Assembly (NCBI GenBank): GCA_027943245.1
Contig: JANDJZ010000004.1
Coordinates: 1-17,143 of the forward strand
Reading direction: 5' to 3'
DNA: 17,143 nucleotides
Source of the DNA: Acanthamoeba sp. SK_2022b
Taxonomy: Eukaryota; Discosea; Longamoebia; Acanthamoebidae
A program made the translations under genes and the position numbers. The notes below the pieces were generated by a model, which was not told the DNA's origin, ran no database searches, and was given only the letters and a program-made list of their open reading frames with translations. Below, one piece after another: positions 1 to 9,714 of the stretch (positions within the stretch are counted from its first letter, which is position 1; the number at the start of each line of letters is the position of its first letter).

Positions 1-2099
1 GAGAACATCAACCTGCTGGAGCTGCAGAAGGCCAAGGAGTTCCAGGAGCGCAAGAAGAAGAAGCCCATCTACGACGTCTACGGCGACATGGAGTCGGGGC
101 GGAAGAGCATCCTCGCCCAGTACGACGAGAAGCCCGAGCGCCAGAGGTTCAAGCTGGACCAGGAGGGCCGCGTCGAGATGGACGTCGACGCCAAGCTCGA
201 CCGCGTGCGCGAGCGGCTCAACGCCAACAGGAAGATGCTCTACGACCTCTCCGAGCCCACCACTGCCCTCTCCTCCGAATTCTACAGCCACGAGGAGCTC
301 GCCGCCTTCAAGAAGCCCGGCGACAAGAAGGTGGCCACCTCCCCCCCTCTCCCCTCCCCTCCAACCAGGCCTTGCCTCACGCGCGTTCTCTCTCCCCCCC
401 TCTCCTCTACGCGAACGCAGCAGAAGAAGACGCGCAGGAAGAAGCTGCGCAAGAAGCCGACGACGGCGGAGCTGATCGAGGCCATGGAGGAGGAGGAGGC
501 GGCGGGCGAGGGCGAGGACCACGGCTCGCGGCGCGCCAAGACGGCCAAGCAGCTCAAGGACGAGGAGGAGCGGCTTGAGGTCGCGCCGAGTGGCTGCTGG
601 TCCAGCCAACATGCCCGCGAGTCCTTGCCCATCTACGGTAGCGACTGCCTCTCCCGTCACTGACCGCGTGCAGGCGCCAAAGGGGTCAAGGAGGAGCCCG
701 ACGAGGAGGAGGCCTTCGAGGACGTGGAGGACGACCTCTACAGCGCCGTGTCCAAGGCGCGTCGCGCGGCCCTCACCAAGCGAAGCCAAGTCAGCGCGGC
801 CCAGTTGAGTACGCCTCCCTTTCCCTCCCCCCCCTCGTTGCTGCTGTTCGCGAGCTGATCGCTCTCCGTGTGTGCCCCCCCAATCTCATACAGTCGCCGA
901 GTCGCGAACGAGGAGCGACGAAAAGGTGTCGGCTGGCGACGGGGGGCTCGTCCTGTCCGCCACCACCGAGTTCTGCGCCTCCCTCACCACCGAAGGCCTC
1001 GCGCTCAAGTGCGCCCCCTCCCCCCTCCCCCCTCCCCCCAGCTGTGCCCCTTTTGCCGGCGCTCACAACGTGCGCGCGCGCGCAGGGCCAAGAAAAAGAA
1101 GAAGCAGAGGGAGGAGCCAGAGGCGATGGAAGAGGAGACGCCGCAGCCCGAGGTGAAGGAGGAGCAAGAGCAGCGGGACGACGACGAGGAGGAGGAGGAG
1201 GAGAGGCCCAAGAGCGGCTTCCGGGTGGTCGAGCCGGGCCAGACCACCACCACCACCACCTCCGTCACCAAGCGCATCCTCAAGGAGTCCATCAAGCCGG
1301 AGCCCAAGCTCGAATCGGTACCGCGCGTGATCGGTGTTGGTGGCCCCGCGCGCGCGTGTGCGCTCACGTGTGTGTTATGCGCGCGCGTTTGGGGGGGGGG
1401 GCAGGTGGTGCCGGAGGAGCCGCTGGTGGCCAAGGGCTTGGCGGCCACCCTGCAGCTGCTCAACCAGCAGGGCGGCATGAAGTCCCTCGAACTCGACAGC
1501 GTCAGCGGCCGAGCCAGGGTACTCCCCCCTCTCGTTTTCCCCTGTAACGGATTACCTAATTTGGTTCTCCCGAACAACAACAAACTAACACCCGAAACTC
1601 CGTCAACCGAAACAGGACAAGGTGCTGGAGATTCCGACGTCCGACGACCCGGCGCCCAACATCAGGATCGACAAGTTCGACGAGTTTGGCCGCAAGATGA
1701 CCCCGCGCGAGGCCTTCCGCCACCTCTCCCACCGATTCCACGGCAAGATGCCCGGCAAGAAGAAGACCGAGAAGCGCCTCCAAAAGTACGTCTCGATTTA
1801 TTTATATTTATATTTATTATATTTATTATTTACGAAATAAATAATAATAGCCTTTTTATTTGTCTATTTTACGCGGTGGCGGCGTTGCGTGGTTCCTGAC
1901 GATCGCACACGCGCGCCCACACCACGCCAGATACGAGGACGAGATCAAGAAGAAGAAGATGAGCTCGCTCGACACGCCGCTGATGAGCCTCCAGGCCATG
2001 CAGAAGGCGCAGGAGGTCACCAAGGCGCCCTACCTCGTCCTCTCCTCCACATCGTCCACCATCTCGCGCAGTCTCGACCTCAGCAAGCCCGAAAAATGA
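1..2099 (+). CDS. SART1: SART1/Snu66 family tri-snRNP protein, 5' end missing
   Basis: SART1 (Snu66 in yeast) is a U4/U6.U5 tri-snRNP protein needed for spliceosome activation in the nucleus. The window opens inside the gene, in frame 1. My exons are 1-330, 421-589, 674-808, 894-1008, 1086-1317, 1405-1518, 1616-1785 and 1931-2099; phases match and give 477 codons plus TGA. Family landmarks in order are YDVYGD (about residue 23), KKLRKKP, a long Glu/Lys-rich coiled-coil-like part, GGLVLSATTEFC, EPLVAKGLAATLQLL, and the diagnostic C-terminus: RIDKFDEFGRKMTPREAFRH, then LSHRFHGKMPGKKKTEKR, then KKMSSLDTPL and KAPYLVLS. Human SART1 is about 800 aa, so roughly the N-terminal 40% lies upstream. All introns are GT-AG; the one at 1318-1404 has 11 G directly before its CAG. 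The exon 2 donor (590) was chosen because it keeps frame into exon 3. Family assignment is firm; exon ends 2 to 4 are least certain. Confidence 0.9.
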
Positions 2100-2475
2100 C
2101 GCCCCTTCTTGCCCCCTCCCCCCGGAGCTTTCTGCTGTGTGGACCGTCTACCGCGGTCGCGACGCTGTTGAAGATGATGAACAAGAAGGAACCGGAACGT
2201 TTGTGAGGTTTGTGATTAGCAAAAACAAAAGCTTTCTTTCCTTGCACTTCAATGATGAGGTTTGCTTTGCGCGGCGTGATGTGTGGAATGTACAGCTAGG
2301 GCACTAATGGGAGGGCAGTGTGTCACCGGGAACGCTCCTGGCGCACAAGAGAAGGCCTGTTTGTGGCCACGCAACTGTAACGCAACCACAAACGCTTTTC
2401 TTCGCTCTTTTTTCCTCGCCTCGCAAGAAGAGAGCACCACCGCGCCCCGGACAAGCAACTTACTCTTGGTCCGGC
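2100..2475. other. intergenic region between SART1 and XPR1 homologues
   Basis: This stretch holds the SART1 3' UTR and the promoter/5' UTR of the next gene. I see no AATAAA after the SART1 stop; an A-rich stretch lies near 2219-2231. A pyrimidine-rich stretch at about 2396-2420 precedes the next start and may mark the transcription start region. Short open frames here show no coding bias. Confidence 0.5.
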
Positions 2476-4297
2476 ATGAAGTTCGGGAAGAGGCTCCTGA
2501 GCCTCGCCGTCCCCGAATGGTACGAAAGAAGAAAGCACAATCTGGATATATATATCTATAGATATTATTATTATTCTTTTCAAATGGGAAATCTTTTAAT
2601 TACAAATTAATCGCATTTTTATGATTTGATCCATTGGGCAGGCAGGAGAAGTACCTCAGGTACAAGCGTCTCAAGAAGCAAATCAAGGCAGCCCGAACCT
2701 CGCGCGAGCAGTACCTCGAGGCCTTTGCCAAGGTCAAAGGTAAGCGCCCTGCTGCTGCCACGGCACCACCACAGCAGTCAGACTTCTCACCGTGGCGATG
2801 GCGTGTGTGGCACAGACATCACCGGGTGCGAGGCCGACGTGCTGCTGAGCGTGGAGCACATGCAGGAGGACCACAAGTTCTACCGCTTGCTTGTGCGTTG
2901 GCCCCTCTTCCTTGTCCAGACCGCTCGCACGCACAGCGAATGTCCGTTGGCGTCGCACGTTTCGTTTGAAGCCAACACTGCGATGTGCAGGAGGACGATC
3001 TGGACATGATCGAGGGGTTCTACAACCAGCAGCTCGAGACGGCGCACAAACGCCTCTACGAGCTCATCCAGCAGCTCATCCAGCTGGTACGTTTATTTTT
3101 ATTTGTTATTATTATTATTATTATTCTTTTTTCCAACGTGTAGTGACGTAGCGTATGTGATGTGTACATTTTTATTTTTATTTTTATTTTTATTTGTATT
3201 GGAAATGGTGACGTGCTCGCAGGACCTGATGGAAGCCTACGTGCCCAACGAGTATCCGTCTCTGGACAAGACACATCGAGTGGCCTTTCTCGGCGGCTCC
3301 CTCGATGCCGTGCTCCTCGATTCCGACGAAGAAGACGCCATCGACAAGCTCGGTACTGCGCCATGCATCATCCACCTCGTCGGCCACTTTCTCGTAGCGC
3401 CATCCAATTCTGACTCATTCTTTCTCTCTTTTATTTTATTACTTGTTACATGTTACAAACATACTAATTGTTCATCATGGTGGGCACTTGTTCTCTCTCT
3501 TTTTTTAATTATATTAAAATTATTTATTATTATTCATTTATATATTCGTGTAGACGATTTGGCCCGAGAAACGGAGAGGCAGAAGGACAAGAGAGACAAG
3601 CGAAAAGCGAAGAAGCGGAGGAAGCGGAGGGCGAGGAGGAACAGCGACAGCGACAGCGACGACTCTGGCACTGGCTCGGACGACACCGACTCTGACGAGA
3701 ATGACGAGGACGAGCTCACCGAGAGCGACCAGGACACGAGCGAGGAGGAGCGAAGCCGGGGCAAGTCCAACGGCCTCGTCGGCTCCCTCCCGAGCGGCAT
3801 CAAGCTCAAGCTGAGCCGCGACGCGCTGAGCCGACTCAACCGCATGGCCTCGGGCGCCGCCGACGACGACGGCGACGCCGACGACGCCGACGACGCCAAC
3901 GACGCCGACGAGCAGAGCCAGGCGCCCAGCGACGCCGACGAGGCCAGCGCGCGGCAGCCCAAGCTCTCCATCGCCGCCGAGAAGCTGCGCCAGCACCGGG
4001 AGGAGATCGAGGCCCGGCGAGTCGAGCGCGTGCGGAAGCACGCGGCGGGCGTGGCCAAGCGCCCGCTCAAGACCGTGATCAGCTCGCACCAGTGCGTTGC
4101 CCCCCCCCCCACCAACGCCCATTGGGCGTTGCTAGGTCTCCGTGGCTCACGGATGGCCACCGGGGGCGGGGGGGGGCACAGGGCGTTCGGCACGAAGAAG
4201 CGGGGGAGCGGGGGCAAGGCCAAGAGCTCCACGCCCAATCGCGACGACGACGTGCCCCAAGGTTTGCCCTGTGGTGTGTGTGTTGTGTGTGTGTGTG

Positions 4298-4352
<55 letters not shown>

Positions 4353-4581
4353 CGCCTCTCTCTGACGCGCGCAACGGCAAACAGACAAGATGACGGCCAT
4401 CCAGCGACTGCTCACCGCCAAGAACTCGCGGCGGCGGAGGAACCGGAGCGATTCGACCGTGATCGATCTCGAAAGTGCGCGCGCGCGCCCTAGACAACCT
4501 CATGGCGTTCCATCTGCTTACCTTACCCCATGCGTGTGCGCGTGCATGCATGTGTGTGTGTGTGCACGCGTGCGTGCGTGC

Positions 4582-4638
<57 letters not shown>

Positions 4639-6549
4639 CACAGCGCAACAGGTGCGGCTGAGGGGCAACGAGATAGTGGTGTTCCCCTCGACCGCCAAGT
4701 TGACCAACGAGGAGCGGAAGAAGGCCCGCAAGACCCTCTCCTTCGCCTTCAAGGAGTACTACCGGGGCCTGTGCCTGCTCGACTCCTACTGTCGCGTCAA
4801 CCTCGAGGGCTTCAACAACGTCCTCAAGAAACACGACAAGGTGAGCCACACGACACGACACGACACGACACGACACGACACGACACGACACGACACGACA
4901 CGACACGACACGACGCGACACGACACGAAGCGAGTGTCACTCACGCGTGTGCGTGTGCGCGTGTGGCGTAGTGTTTGGGGACGACGAGCAGGCTGGCGTA
5001 CATGAAGCAGATCAAGAAGCAGCACGACTTCATCGAGTCGCGGCGCCTGCAGGTGCTCAAGGCCGAGACCGAGCGCATCTTCTCCCTGTGCTTCACCAAG
5101 GGCAGCCGACGCGACGGCATGCGCAAGCTTCGCGTCCCGCTCAGGTCCACCCTCCCCCCCCTCGCAAAGCTCTGTCCAGACCTAACAGTCTTGTCATCGA
5201 AAGATTTTTATTATTTTATTATTTTATTATAAATACTTTTTTCCATTTTAATATAAATACATTTTCAATTTTTTAAATATAACTAAAAATATGTATTTTT
5301 ATTTTTCTTGTTTAAAAAAAAAAAAAAAAACAGGAAGAAGCCAATCGGGTGGTCGACGTTCCGATTGGGCTTCGCGAGCGGCCTGTCGATCATGTTCTTT
5401 GCCGTCGTCGTTTGTTTATTCGTCTACAGCCAGTACCCGTTCCCTCCCCCTCTCTCTCTCCCGCACGAGTGCGTGCGTGCGTGTGCGTGTGCGATGGCTG
5501 ATCGCTCCGTTCGGCAGGTGGTTCGAGGAAGACGCGGCGCCCAGACAATTCAACGAGATGGCCAAAGTGTACAGGTGCGTGCTGCCCCTCAAACTAATGC
5601 TGCGATTTATTAATATCTATCTATCTATCTATATTAATATAACATACAGGATGATTTGGCTCACGGTGCTGCTGAACTGGCTGTGGGGCCTCGACATGTA
5701 CATATGGAACATGTTTCGGTAGTACACTCCCCCAAATCCCAGTGTAGTGTACGCGCGCGTGTCGCTCATTCCACACGTGTGTTCGGATGCACAGGGTCAA
5801 CTACGCGCTGATATTCAAATTCGACATACGCTCGCACGTGCGCTGGCAGCAGCTCCTCGAGTCGGCCGCCATCTTCACCGGTCCGCGCGCTCCCCCACCC
5901 CACCCCCCTCTCCACTCCTCCACTCGTGGCCCGCCGCCGTCCTCACTGCCCCTCGTCGCGCGCGCGCGCGTGTGCGGTTGATCGTATGCGTGCGTGCGAC
6001 TGTGTGCGATTGTGTGTGTGCAGTGATCTGGGTGTGTTCGGTGATGCTGTACCTGATCTCCGGGGTGGCCTTCTTCCCGCTGGCCTGGATGAACCACGTC
6101 CCCTGGCAGGTCTTCCCCTTCAGCCTCTTCGTCCTCGTACGCGCCTCCATCCAAAAATTATTTTATATTATTTTATTTTATTTTATCTATAATCATGCCA
6201 GCATAATTCTAATAATAATCCTAATAATATAATATAATATAATATAATATAATATAATATAATATATTATGATGTGCAGTTGTTGCTGGTCATTCTGGTA
6301 CAGCAGATCAAGGCCGATTGTTGGCTGGTACTACCCCCCCCCCTCCAAATCACCACCAGTTCGCCAACCAATCCCCGACTGACACGCGATCCTGTGTGCC
6401 GTGTGTCGACACCAGGCGAAGCGAATGCTGCGCATTTTCAGGGCGCCGTTCGTGCCCGTCGAGTTTGCAGGCAGCTCCCCCCCAGCCTCCCCTCTCTCGT
6501 CGCAGTTGCGTGGCTGACGTGGCCGCCCTATGGTACCGCGCCGTGTGCA

Positions 6550-6581
<32 letters not shown>

Positions 6582-7536
6582 TGTGTGTGTGCGTGCATGC
6601 GTGTGTGTGAGCAGACGTGTTCTTCGCGGATCAGCTGTGCTCGTTGGTGCTGTTCTTCCAGGACTTCTGGTTCACGTCGTGCTACTTCGCCTACGACGCC
6701 TGGATCGACCAGCCCCACGTGTGCGCCGCCATGGACCCCTACGTCAAGCCCCTCATCGGTAGGCGCCCACCCCCCCTCCCTCTTCCCAATGAGCGAGGCG
6801 CGTGGAGTGACCGAGCGGTGTGTCGACAGCAATGATTCCGTACGGGCTGCGCCTGCTGCAGTGCCTGAGGAGGTACCGCGACACCAAGGACTGGTGGAAC
6901 CTCGTCAATGCTGGCAAGGTACACGCACGCGCGCATGAATGCAACGCGCGCGCGTTGTGTCGTAGTGGGCGTTTCTCAACGTGAACGTGCAGTACACGTC
7001 GTCGATATTGGTGACCGTCTTCTCCACGCTCCGCACCTTCTACGTCGAGCAAGGCTGGCTCGTGCTCTGGGTACACACGACACGACACGACATGACACGA
7101 CACGACACGACACGACACGCGTGTGCCTGGTAACATTCGATCTCGGCCTGTGGGGGGGGGGGTCAAGGTGTGCGGGGTGCTGCTGTCGACGATGTACACG
7201 TACACGTGGGATCTGCGCAAGGATTGGAACGTGGCGCACACCAAGGCCAAACACCGGTTCCTCCGCAACAAGATCCTCTACTCCAAATACGTGGGCCTCC
7301 CCCCCATTCCCCCCCCCAATCGTTGTTTGCCGGCGTTTGACGCGCGCGCGCACACACGCATGCGGCGTAATGGACGCGCGCGCGCGCGTGAATGCAGTAC
7401 TACTACTTTGCGATGGTCACGAACCTCCTCCTGCGCTGCAGCTGGACGCTCAGCATCTCCAACGCCAACGTGTGGCCTGTGTCGCCCGTACGCGCGCCCT
7501 CTCTCGTCCACGAGTTACCATCGCACGCACGCACGC

Positions 7537-7583
<47 letters not shown>

Positions 7584-7872
7584 CATAACACACAAGTGGT
7601 GTACAACAATGTGCTTATTATTGTTGTTGTTGTTGTTGTTGTTGTTGTGGGGGGGGGGGTAGACGACGTTCTCGGCGGTGGCGTCGCTGGAGGTGATACG
7701 ACGCGGGCAGTGGAACATCATCCGCCTGGAGAACGAGCACCTGCACTACAAGGAGAAGTACACGGCCACGCACAGCGTCCAGCTGCCCTTCACCAACGAC
7801 GAGAACCCCTTCGAGCTCCACATGTTCCGCTCCTTCGCCGGCACCACCACCGGCGAGGCCACCACTTCCTGA
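2476..7872 (+). CDS. XPR1: SPX-EXS domain phosphate exporter (XPR1/SYG1/PHO1 family)
   Basis: Members of this family sense inositol pyrophosphates through SPX and export phosphate across membranes. Exons: 2476-2519, 2642-2739, 2816-2892, 2991-3086, 3223-3352, 3554-4091, 4182-4261, 4385-4474, 4644-4840, 4972-5144, 5334-5432, 5518-5574, 5650-5718, 5795-5880, 6024-6136, 6280-6327, 6416-6470, 6615-6758, 6830-6918, 6993-7070, 7168-7290, 7398-7487, 7663-7872. The total is 2784 nt (927 aa plus stop) with matching phases. The start is fixed by the SPX N-terminus MKFGKRLLSLAVPEW joining QEKYLRYKRLKKQIK across intron 1. SPX ends with GFNNVLKKHDK near residue 450. Hydrophobic segments follow from about 518 (LSIMFFAVVVCLFVYS). 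EXS landmarks are PVEFADVFFADQL, PYGLRLLQCLRRYRDTKDWW, LVNAGK and the WDLRKDW element. Residues about 149-384 form a charged insertion. The intron at 6471-6614 must be GC-AG. Intron count is very high for this window. Confidence 0.93.
3087..3222 (+). repeat. AT-rich intron with TTA and TTTTTA repeats
   Basis: Intron 4 of the XPR1 homologue contains a TTA run (about 3103-3124) and about five TTTTTA units (3168-3196). Its base composition is sharply AT-rich beside GC-rich exons. Confidence 0.85.
3554..4091 (+). other. large charged insertion exon inside the SPX domain
   Basis: This 538-nt exon (residues about 149-328 of the XPR1 homologue) is far longer than the gene's other exons and separates the N- and C-terminal halves of SPX. 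It starts with a Lys/Arg cluster (KDKRDKRKAKKRRKRRARR). An Asp/Ser/Glu-rich block follows (NSDSDSDDSGTGSDDTDSDE), then a second Asp-rich block built from GACGCC-type codons near 3857-3940. This is low-complexity linker sequence typical of disordered regions. Confidence 0.8.
4100..4181 (+). other. C-tract, two perfect hairpins and G-tract within one intron
   Basis: Within the XPR1 intron 4092-4181 there are 11 C at 4100-4110 and a perfect hairpin at 4113-4131 (8-bp stem caacgccc/gggcgttg, loop att). A second perfect hairpin lies at 4140-4152 (ccgtg/cacgg, loop gct). G tracts follow at 4162-4166 and 4168-4176, immediately before cacag. The C and G tracts could pair across the whole intron. Confidence 0.8.
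4274..4350 (+). repeat. TG microsatellite in XPR1 intron 7
   Basis: A TG run with two TTG interruptions, in the sense orientation, lies about 35 nt before the exon 8 acceptor. The preceding donor is the non-consensus GTTTGC at 4262. Confidence 0.95.
4550..4637 (+). repeat. TG/TGCG microsatellite in XPR1 intron 8
   Basis: A mixed TG and TGCG run ends in an uninterrupted TG stretch (4583-4637), which stops 6 nt before the acceptor AG at 4643. There is no ordinary polypyrimidine tract between them. Confidence 0.95.
4848..4928 (+). repeat. CACGA pentamer minisatellite in XPR1 intron 9
   Basis: About 16 tandem 5-nt units (cgaca/cacga), nearly perfect, begin 7 nt after the donor gtgag at 4841. 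The repeat fills over half of the 131-nt intron. Confidence 0.95.
5145..5333 (+). repeat. AT-rich intron ending in 17 A plus CAG
   Basis: XPR1 intron 10 is C-rich for its first 20 nt and then almost pure A/T. It ends with a run of 17 A (5314-5330) directly followed by the acceptor CAG. Exon phases on both sides (R split AG/G) fix this acceptor. Confidence 0.85.
6225..6266 (+). repeat. AATAT pentamer repeat in XPR1 intron 15
   Basis: About eight AATAT units end 11 nt before the acceptor gatgtgcag. The intron (6137-6279) is otherwise AT-rich. Confidence 0.9.
6549..6612 (+). repeat. TGCG/TG repeat in the GC-AG intron
   Basis: TGCG tetramers followed by TG dinucleotides run up to the acceptor gagcag of intron 6471-6614, again with no pyrimidine tract. 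Confidence 0.9.
7073..7119 (+). repeat. CACGA minisatellite in XPR1 intron 20
   Basis: About nine CACGA units, one with a C-to-T change, begin 2-3 nt after the donor of intron 7071-7167. The unit matches the repeat at 4848-4928. The intron ends in 11 G then tcaag. Confidence 0.93.
7539..7662 (+). repeat. CA run, TTG run and G11 tract in the last XPR1 intron
   Basis: The final intron (7488-7662) carries CA dinucleotides (7539-7582), TTG trinucleotides (about 7619-7648) and 11 G (7649-7659) directly before the acceptor tag. The coding frame resumes at 7663 with the EXS C-terminus. Confidence 0.93.
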
Positions 7873-7919
7873 TCATTGATCATGTGACCACATCAAGTTG
7901 TTGGGTTGCAACAAACACA

Positions 7920-7925
7920 AATAAA
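7920..7925 (+). terminator. poly(A) signal AATAAA of the XPR1 homologue
   Basis: The canonical hexamer lies 48 nt after the TGA. It falls in the 165-nt gap between two convergent genes, so the two 3' UTRs are probably very short or overlap. The minus strand here has AATAAT runs (about 7978-7996) but no AATAAA. Confidence 0.7.
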
Positions 7926-8037
7926 ATTCTTTAAAACGATGATTATTCGTCATTTAATTTTTGTTGTGTTTACAATTAGTATTATTATTATTATTATGAC
8001 ATTATTTTTTTTTTTAAGTGCTTATGTGTACAATCCC

Positions 8038-8379
8038 TCATTCGCCGAGCTCGATTAGATCGGCGAGGCTGGGCGGCAGCAGGTCGATGCCATCAAAGTC
8101 GCGACTCCGCCAGGACTCGTTCTCGTTGTGGTGTTCGTCGTCCCTGGCCTCGGGGCACGTGCTGTCCCTGGTGTCGACCCGACGCAGTTGCTGCTGCTCG
8201 GCCGCCTCCCTTTCCTTCGCCCTGCGGGCCTGCTCGGCCTTCCATTCCTTGATGTTGGCCACCAGCAGCCCGCGCTTCGTCTCGCTCTCCTCCCGCTCCT
8301 TGCGCGAGAGCTCCGCCAGCCCAGCTTCCGCCGCCTCCACCGCCGCCTGCGCAAGCACACACGTACTTAGGCCAAAGTA

Positions 8380-8477
<98 letters not shown>

Positions 8478-9714
8478 ACACACACACGGTGCAAGCCACT
8501 GACCTGAGCGATGGCGATGGCCTGCGCGGGTTGGGCCAGGTGGCGGTGACACAGGACCGAGTGGCTGAGCGCCAGGCCCAGCCGCAGCGGGGCACCGCCC
8601 GCCAGGACCTTCTTGGCCAGCGCCGACCCGGCCAAGTAGGCCTCGGCCGCGGCGCGCTCGGCCTGGGCCCGCTCCCCGCCCGTGCTCACCTCGGCCATGT
8701 AGCGATGGTAGTCCCCAGCCCTGCGCGACCAAAGCCAGCGATCAGCAAGGCCCTTGATGAGCGGTCGTGCGCGTGTAGCGGGGCAGTGGAGTAGCGCAAA
8801 GTGTAGAATACATTTTGTGTAGAAAGATGGTGCAGTGGGCATCCTGCTTGGGCGCGGCCAGCAGAGGGCGGAGCAGGGCGATGACCTCCTCACACACGCC
8901 CAGCACCTCGGCCTCGAGCTTCTCTCGATATCGGCGAATCGTGGCCTCCTTGCCTCCGCCTGCAGGCAAGCGACACGCCAGGTGAGAGGCCAGCCACCAC
9001 GATACTGAGACGAGCCAAGCGCTTACCGGGATTGGCTGGACCGGACAGGAGCGAGGAGACGGTGTGCCACGCGTGGCGGGTGGGCTGCAGCAGGTTCTGA
9101 TAGGCGAGCGCGAGCAGCAGCCGTTCGTTACGTTCCAGCACGTGCGTTTCCTTGACCAACGTGCGCATGGCCTCTGCCATATCTGCCACATGGGCAACAG
9201 GCGCATGCGCCTTGTTAAAAAATAAAAATAAAAAAGTAGACAGATTACCAAATTGAAAAAGAATTACGTAGTAATAATTATTATTGTAATAGAAATTTAG
9301 AGATAACGCACCTGCCCACCTCTGGGCCTCCTGTGCAACGAGGGCGAAGCTGCGCAGATCGTTTCGTCGGGCGACGTCGGCCATGTTCTTCCTCTTCGTC
9401 CCGGTGACCTTGTTGTTCCGCTTCCCTTGCTCCTCTTCTCGCTCCCTCTTCTTCAGGCAGTAGTGGTGCCGGCAGCTTGCCGCGGGGTGGTTGAGGTTCT
9501 TCCTCTTGGTGGTGACCTCTCCGCTGCTGTAGCTGAGCCGCGGGAGGGGGGCGAGGTGGTGCTTCCTGCCCACAACCTCTGGAACGGTTGTCGGCGTCAC
9601 AGTTTTCGTTGTTGTTCGCGCAGAGCCACCACCTCCTCCTCTTTTGCAGTGCGTAGAGCTTGGGCTTGCCGGAGCTGTGGCGTTGCCGCTCGTTGTTGTG
9701 GGGTGGCGTGTCAT
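8038..9714 (-). CDS. divergent 14-3-3-like phosphoprotein-binding protein with both ends extended
   Basis: 14-3-3 dimers bind phosphoserine/threonine peptides of client proteins in the cytosol. Exons in transcript order are 9714-9312, 9182-9027, 8959-8812, 8720-8504 and 8346-8038, with matching phases. The helices read in order: DMAEAMRTLVKE, ERNERLLLALAYQNLLQ, TRHAWHTVSSLLSG, IRRYREKLEAEVLGVCEEVI, IFLHKM joined to AGDYHRYMAEVSTG, LRLGLALSHSVLCHRHLAQP and LLVANIKEW. Relative to the human zeta pocket, R56, K120, R127, Y128, N224 and W228 positions are kept. K49 is Q and N173 is S. About 68 residues follow the last Trp (usually about 17). Start options are 9384 (MADV, best initiation context, 300 aa), 9714 (410 aa) and 9831 (449 aa, weak context). 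I favour an upstream start because third positions are strongly G/C for about 60 codons before MADV. The 14-3-3 fold is well supported; the N-terminus is not. Confidence 0.85.
8387..8487 (-). repeat. TG (sense) microsatellite in the last 14-3-3 intron
   Basis: This is an approximately 100-nt CA run on the plus strand with one GA interruption. In the sense of the minus-strand gene it reads TG and ends about 40 nt before the acceptor at 8347. Confidence 0.95.

Noticed and set aside
3103..4365. Single 420-codon open frame on the plus strand
   Set aside because: It joins real exons 5 and 6 through stop-free introns and runs into a TG repeat; motif joining and phases support splicing instead.
3534..4421. 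295-codon Ser-rich minus-strand open frame
   Set aside because: It is the antisense of the acidic exon of the XPR1 homologue; GC-rich exons leave long open antisense frames.
4147..4752. Open frames of alternating Thr-His or Val-Cys residues over TG/CA runs (also near 7400-7700 and 8040-8890)
   Set aside because: They are translations of dinucleotide repeats lying in introns of genes whose exons are fixed by motifs; not real proteins.
4848..4928. Tandem CACGA units as a possible CRISPR array
   Set aside because: Units are 5 nt with no unique spacers and lie inside a eukaryotic intron; a minisatellite explains them.
6971..6992. Earlier acceptor (cgtag near 6965) for the exon after LVNAGK
   Set aside because: It would insert nine residues (WAFLNVNVQ) into the conserved NAGK-Y-T/S-S part of EXS; the CAG at 6992 gives the family sequence.
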